Positions 18,268-23,469 of a DNA stretch of 23,469 bases are shown here, one piece after another (position 1 is the first letter of the stretch; each line of letters starts with the position of its first letter). A program made the position numbers and the translations under genes. The notes under the pieces are model-generated. The model did not search any database and was not told the origin of the DNA. It was given only the letters and a program-made list of their open reading frames with translations. The stretch lies in the NCBI GenBank assembly GCA_001970855.1, contig LSSN01002538.1, forward strand, positions 1 to 23,469. Direction: 5' to 3'. The stretch comes from Smittium culicis. Lineage: Eukaryota; Kickxellomycota; Harpellomycetes; Harpellales; Legeriomycetaceae.

Positions 18268-20170
18268 TATTATTCAATTTTATAAATAAGCACACTTAAG
18301 TTTTGTTAAATACAAGCGTTTACAGTGATTATTCTACCTCAAATTTTGATAATGCAAGAAAATAAAAAATAAAAAATTTCAAAGTTAGTTTATGAGTTAG
18401 ATAGATTATTATATTTATAAAAACAACTATTTGGATGTTTTAATATAAATTAAAATTTTATCGGACAATTAATAGTTAATGGGGCTGATGGGCATAGTTT
18501 AATAAATATTAATATTAAAAATTTGATTGAAAATACCTCTTTGTACAAATAACGCGCGATATTTTGAAGTGACTTATATTGAACCTAATCGATGATAATA
18601 ATTACTATATAAATTTGAGACTTCGGTTGATGAATGATGGTGATATTGTTTAAGGCTTTTTTTTTTTAGTACGATGAAAAGGAAAAGAATCGCAAAAATA
18701 AATCAAGGTTGGTTTGGGTGGGTGTATTGGATTAAAGTTGTATACGAATATAGATATATTCGAAATAGAAACAAGTATCAGTAAATAATGTTATGAGGGT
18801 ATATGTATATATTTATATGATTAAAAGTAGATATAATTCTTGTTTATTAAACTTTTAGTACTTTTTTTTCCAATCTAAATTTTATTAGATTTCTCTAAAG
18901 ATATAATATAGCCTTGAAATGACGGCTATTTAAAAAGAAAAGACTGTATAATGGGAGAGGAGTTATAATACAAAAAAAAAGTAAAAAATAAAGGGGAGTT
19001 TGAGGGGATATATACTTTAGAGAAAATTTTTTTAAAATAAAATAGATGGAAATGAGTAGGAATTAGAAACTTTGGCATGGATATATATATTTGTTAATGG
19101 TATGATGGTAGAGGGAATGATAGTAAGTGTATAAGAGAGTGCAAGGAAGATGAATATCTATGAAAGATTGTTTGAATTGTTGAATAATGGGATTGGGCTT
19201 GATAATTTAAAAAGAAATAAAGGTATAATGAATGGAAAAAAAGGATGAAGTGGAAAACGTTTTATGATAAGAATTGAGATTCGATTATGAAAGGTATTTG
19301 TTGAAAAGATAAATTGAGAAAGTTATTGTAATTGAGCATATGTAGTGAGAGTTTAGAATAACTAGAATTAAGACTAGCGGTTTTTAGGATGAATAAATGT
19401 GACTTTTTGGGTGTGCGGGAGTAGGGACATAAAAGCAATAGAATTGTGACGAGGCCAGTAATTGTGTTTTTTTTTTTTGGACAGATACACTTGCTTATAT
19501 TTTAAAAACAAGTTCTTGTTTTATTAAAGAAGGTTTGGGATATAATGGAAATAAGGGTACAATTGTGAAGCATAAAAAATAAATTAAAATAAATGGGAAG
19601 GTCGGTCGGTCGGTGGGTGTATGGATGGATATTTCGATAAGGGTTGAGATGGCAGTTGGGATTACATGTAAATATTAAACTGAAATAATGAAAAATTGTC
19701 TCCATATTATAAAAAAAAAAAAAAACATGAAAGGTTTGAATAATGTTGCTTGTAGGTTGATTATAAGACTTTTTTTTTTATTAGGACACTATTCAATAAA
19801 AATAAAAAGTATATAATCATTATTCGTTAAAAATAAAAATAAAATATTCAAACAACTACATTTTTTGAAATTAAGGCTACATAAAGTAAAAAATGCCCAT
19901 TATAACGTAGTAATATAATCAGCTAATTATCAATTGAACCTTTAATATAAAACATTGATTGGTAATTGGGGAGCGATTTTTTGTTCGTTAAAGCTTGATT
20001 GTTTAATACAAAAATAGCCAAAAACGTTTTTCGCTAGAAAGCGAATATATGAGCCACTATTAGTTTAAAGCTTCAATTAAAACTGCTATCTTTCCAAAAA
20101 GGAAAAGGTCATTGGTTGGAATGGGATGTATTTTGTTCATAACAAGAACTTTAACTTTTTTTTCCCTCGT
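18268..20170. other. AT-rich intergenic, promoter side of the Sel1 gene
   Basis: About 1.9 kb with no supported gene. The first few hundred bases should hold the promoter and 5' UTR of the minus-strand Sel1 gene. A 67-codon minus-strand frame at 19502-19705 starts with ATG but matches no family I know and crosses a simple repeat, so I do not call it. The rest is A/T runs. Confidence 0.55.
19600..19617. repeat. GGTC tetranucleotide microsatellite
   Basis: Four tandem GGTC-type units (the last imperfect) followed by GGG, standing out as GC-rich within AT-rich non-coding sequence. Confidence 0.75.
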
Positions 20171-20369
20171 TTAACCCTTTCCAGGGCCAACGGTATTATA
20201 CATTATTAAAAAATATAATTGGATAAGCCATGTTTTATTTATTTGCTATTGGATATATATAATTTATTCAGCCAATAACTTATTATTATTATCTTTAAAG
20301 ATATCAGATTTTCATTTGGTTGGATAATTATGGTAGTTAAAAAATACCAACCGCCTCTGAAAGGGTTAA
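20171..20369. mobile_element. Candidate piggyBac-type MITE with TTAA flanks
   Basis: A 191-bp body (20175-20365) is bounded on both sides by TTAA (20171-20174 and 20366-20369). The ends are inverted: the left end starts CCCTTTCCAGGGCC with GGTATT following, and the right end read inward starts CCCTTTCAGAGGC with GGTATT at the same offset. I count 16 matches in the first 23 positions, including CCCTTTC perfectly. A TTAA target duplication and CCC-starting ends are hallmarks of piggyBac-superfamily elements. There is no coding capacity, so this would be a non-autonomous copy. Caution: TTAA is common in such AT-rich DNA. Confidence 0.5.
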
Positions 20370-21521
20370 TTATAAAAATACGCCACGGCAAACGGCCCTC
20401 AGTTTAACTATTATCACAACGACTCCTGCCAATAAGCCCAGCGCATTATTTTCATTATGGGCTAAGGCGGAGCTAAAGCTGGTTATTTACAGGCTTATAG
20501 TCATATAAGAAAACCTAATAAGCGTCTTGTGATTTTGGTCTTAGATTTCGTTAAATCTATAATTTGTAGTTTATATTCAAGATGGAATTCAGAATATTCT
20601 CTATGGGCTCAAACGCAGAATATCCATAGACCTTTTTCTTATCTACGTTTAGTTTGTTGCGGACATGGGCGTGGAGAATGGGTGTCTAGAGCTGATCATA
20701 GATATTATTGATACAGTCAATGACAGCTAACAAATTCGGAAGAAGCACCTTCCAGCCATGAACGGATGCTGCAAGTGTTAAGGCCATGCCCAATATTACC
20801 CTAGCCTCCTCCTCCTCCCCCCATTACAACTGTCGGAGATGTCCAAGCCTGTTGTTTATGCTATCCATTAAGGAGATCTTTGTGCAACCGAAATCTCATC
20901 TGACTTGTGCTGCAATCGCATCATTTCCATACCATATCTTAACGCTCCTTTGTCCTCTTAAACCTTTTAATAACTTGCACGGCTCAAAAAGCCACCATTT
21001 TTAAACCGAGAATGTGTGCTGTCTATGGTTGGTTTGTTTCCTCACTACACATGTGATTGTCTTATATACTTGCTCTCTCGCTAATGGCTGTCACAATTGC
21101 TAGGCCTGGACCTTATCAAAAAAATGGTAAAAAGCAACTCCATTTTTTGACACGATAATAGGGCAAGTGAGGAGATAGATCAGCATTTAGAAATAATCCC
21201 TTACCTGGTTCTGACTCCAAAAAGTGACATCACCTTGTTATCTGTTACTTATTGTTTCTCTGTTATTGTATTTGCAAATCCTTTTAACAAATTACCAAAT
21301 CACAACTCTTTTCATACCAAATACTGTGGCTGGTACTAAATTGACGCTCTCGTCTTATCCGAGTATACTTCGCTTCAAATTTTCTACCAACCATACCAAA
21401 CTGGCCAACCAAATTCGCCTGTTTTTTTTTTTTATTATGCAGTACACAACATCGCCTTTATTAAAAAAAAATAAAACTTTTTATTTCCAACTTTGCCAGT
21501 ATATATAACAATAATAAAACA
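20370..21521. other. Intergenic region upstream of the RPAP3-like gene
   Basis: About 1.15 kb that is less AT-rich than the other gaps, for example GC-richer at 20390-20480 and 20700-20840. Short open frames at 20466-20711 and 20786-21004 (plus strand) show no recognisable similarity. The region may be a degraded element or a real regulatory/UTR sequence. The 3' part should hold the promoter of the gene starting at 21522. A hairpin lies at 21116-21150. Confidence 0.5.
21116..21150. repeat. A/T-rich hairpin
   Basis: TCAAAAAAATGG, a spacer of about 12 nt, then CCATTTTTTGA. The arms are complementary over 11 bp with a single bulged A. It lies about 370 bp upstream of the RPAP3-like start codon; function unknown. 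Confidence 0.55.
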
Positions 21522-22988
21522 ATGATCAGTGATGCTGAAAACGAAAAAAATAAAGTTTGTTTATTCCATCCTCCCCCATTATACTTTATCTTTATCTTTC
21601 TTTTGTTTAAACAATATCTTATATCATGATTCTTTTTTAATTCCTTTTTCATAAAGGGTAATGCTTTTTTCAAAGCTAGCCAGTACGCCCAGGCTATAAC
21701 CCATTACTCTAACGCAATCAGAATCGACCCCCATAATCCAGCTTACCTAGCTAACCGCGCCATCGCTCTCATCAAACTTTCAAAGTAACTAACCTTCATC
21801 ATCTCACTCAGTATTTGTTTCCTAATACACCGCTGATTAAAATAAATTTCACTTCTACCACGCACACACCCCTCCTAACTTCCCAAATACTAAACAAACA
21901 CCCGATATTCCTATTTATTTTTAACTTTTAGGTTTGAAGAGGCTGTATCTGATTGTTCAACCTCTCTAAAACTAGATCCTGATAACGTCAAAGTCTTATA
22001 TAGAAGAGCAATTGCTAACTATAATTTAGGATTCTACCCCCAATCAAAAACAGGTTTTCCCTCTAAAACTATAAAAATAGCTTTGCTAGTCTATTTTTAT
22101 ATTGCTTATCACTCTCTTTTTTTAACTTCATTCTACTTTTATACTCATTTCGTAGATTTGGTTAGAGCTCTAAAAATCGAACCGAAAAACAAAGCTGCTT
22201 TGCTTGAATTAGATAAAGTCAACTCCAAAATTGTAAATTCATACCTCCCTCCCTTTCGACACTCCTCTTTTCTTTTTAAACATTTTTACCTCTTCTAAAA
22301 CCTTCTCTAATACCCTATTCATTAATAGAAAGAAGCCGAGGATTCTAAAAACCTACTTGAAATCCAACCGAAAATATTCAGCTCTCGATCTGATTTACCA
22401 AAAGACACTCTAGATATCCTCAACGGCATTGACTCAAACAAGAAACTTCCCCCTAAAGCTGAATATACCATTGTAACATTTTTATTCATATCCTTCCTCT
22501 TACCTATACATTTAATTCTTCATTTATATATATAATTGTATACCTAATATAACATCCTGATTTTTTTTTTATTGCTTTACCTGTAGAAAAAAAGAGAATT
22601 CAACCCATCAACCCCAAAAACAATAATCGGATTCGAAAGGCTATGGAAAGAAGCTAGTAATGATCCTCAAAATATAATTAAACTCCTAAATAAAGTGCAG
22701 CCATCCTCTTTAGTCTCATTATTTGGTTCCTCCTTCGAAGAATCGCATTTAAGTCTCATCTCAAAAGCCTTACTTCATCTCCTAAATTCTGATGCTTCCC
22801 AAGATACGTGCACATACGTCTTCCAAATATGCTCATCCCTCCCTAAAATAAACCGTTTCTCACTAGCTCTTATGTTTGCTTCAAACGAAACTTCATCCAA
22901 CTTTTCAAAAATTTTCTCAATACTCGAATCCAATATTGACACCCACCTAAAAAATGATTTGGATATATTACGTCCCATATTCAAATAG
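21522..22988 (+). CDS. RPAP3-like Hsp90 co-chaperone (R2TP complex): TPR plus RPAP3_C
   Basis: Six-exon model: 21522-21554, 21657-21784, 21932-22053, 22156-22232, 22329-22472 and 22587-22988 (TAG). Introns are 96-147 nt; the junction phases agree and give 301 aa. The N-terminus MISDAENEKNK runs straight into a TPR domain (GNAFFKASQYAQAITHYSNA, then NPAYLANRAIALIKLSKFEE, VLYRRAIANYNLG and ALKIEPKNKAA). The Hsp90 EEVD carboxylate-clamp residues are all present: Lys9, Asn13, Asn44, Lys74 and Arg78. A Lys/Ser/Asp-rich linker (about 121-175) leads to an RPAP3_C domain at about 177-290 (TIIGFERLWKEA, then LLNKVQPSSLVSLFGSSFEE), the part that in animal RPAP3 binds RUVBL2. Expected role: linking Hsp90 to Rvb1/Rvb2 and Pih1 for assembly of RNA polymerase II, snoRNPs and PIKK kinases. 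Human RPAP3 is 665 aa with two TPR domains and yeast Tah1 is 111 aa without RPAP3_C, so this is an intermediate, compact form. The weakest junction is the first donor, GTTTGT. Confidence 0.88.
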
Positions 22989-23469
22989 CCTTCTTTTATT
23001 CTTCATTATTAGACATTTAATCCTACTTTTTTTTCACTTTTTTTTCACTTTTTTTAGTATTAGTTTTTTTTTTCCATAATACCAATGTCTAAAAAAATGA
23101 TATTTCGTCTTTGAGGGATGAATAATATAATGGTCTTTTTTTTATTTTTGCAATGTTAATTAGAAGACATACTTTAGAAAACTAACTACGATTACATATT
23201 CTTATTCTATAGATCAATTAAGTATATTTATACCTTTTCTAAAAAAAGATTTATGAATTAATATAGTTGAATCATTTTGCAATAAATGCTTCCTTGATGA
23301 CTTTAGAGATCAGCACCAATATTTCTGATTTGGATATTATCAGCGTTTTTCTTATATACCCAAACCATTTGTCTCCTAACTATAGCATTGCCTCATTGTA
23401 ACTGCGCTATATTCTAATCGCCCTAGTCTGCAAACAAGAATCTTGATTTCCCACTATATTATATTCAAG
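22989..23469. other. 3' flank of the RPAP3-like gene, no gene seen
   Basis: About 480 nt of AT-rich sequence after the stop. It includes a T-rich direct repeat of TTTTTTTTCAC units near 23028-23055. The 3' UTR presumably lies in the first 100-200 nt. No other coding or RNA gene is visible to the window edge. Confidence 0.55.

Noticed and set aside
19502..19705. 67-codon minus-strand frame
   Set aside because: It crosses the GGTC microsatellite, has a biased composition, and shows no family resemblance.
20529..20711. Possible transposon or reverse-transcriptase fragment in a short plus-strand frame
   Set aside because: No catalytic motif or recognisable similarity. It opens with GTG rather than ATG and lies in low-information intergenic DNA.
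21224..21508. 94-codon plus-strand frame just upstream of the RPAP3-like gene as an additional N-terminal exon
   Set aside because: The frame is Leu/Ser/Thr-rich without domains and ends before the ATG at 21522. That ATG gives an in-phase exon and the expected Lys at the Hsp90 clamp.

Overview
The window is eukaryotic nuclear DNA, most likely from an AT-rich, early-diverging fungus. Genes are spliced with short GT-AG introns (about 80-150 nt, one of 375 nt). Coding blocks are clearly richer in GC than the long poly-A/T-laden gaps between them. The gene content (mitochondrial acetohydroxyacid synthase regulatory subunits, a Sel1-repeat protein, an Hsp90 co-chaperone) fits a fungus. A Harpellales/Zoopagomycota-type genome is a guess from composition and architecture only.

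Layout: (1) 400-2358 (+), a two-exon gene whose first exon resembles the Scm3/HJURP CENP-A chaperone motif, followed by a long Ser/Gly-rich basic region. (2) 2663-4092 (-) and 5086-6151 (-), two tandem ILV6-type genes for the regulatory subunit of acetohydroxyacid synthase. Each encodes 304 aa, and they share one intron position. The first true exon of the 2663-4092 gene (nine codons of mitochondrial presequence) lies 375 nt away behind an intron. (3) 6152-11124, nearly 5 kb with no gene I can support, though one stretch has weak protein-like frames on the minus strand. (4) 11125-12646 (+), a two-exon secreted or membrane-anchored histidine acid phosphatase. (5) 12647-15123, no gene. (6) 15124-18267 (-), a single-exon 1047-aa protein with a disordered Ser-rich N-terminus and about 14 Sel1 repeats. 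(7) 18268-21521, no gene, but a roughly 200-bp element with inverted ends flanked by TTAA (piggyBac-type MITE candidate) at 20171-20369. (8) 21522-22988 (+), a six-exon gene for a compact RPAP3-like protein: one TPR domain with an intact Hsp90 carboxylate clamp plus an RPAP3_C domain, the expected Hsp90 adaptor of the R2TP complex.

The genes do not form a pathway cluster. The only functional grouping is the ILV6 pair. Its most interesting feature is that the residues corresponding to known valine-feedback contacts differ between the copies and from the usual consensus, which suggests divergent feedback control. No tRNA, rRNA, CRISPR array or autonomous transposon was found.
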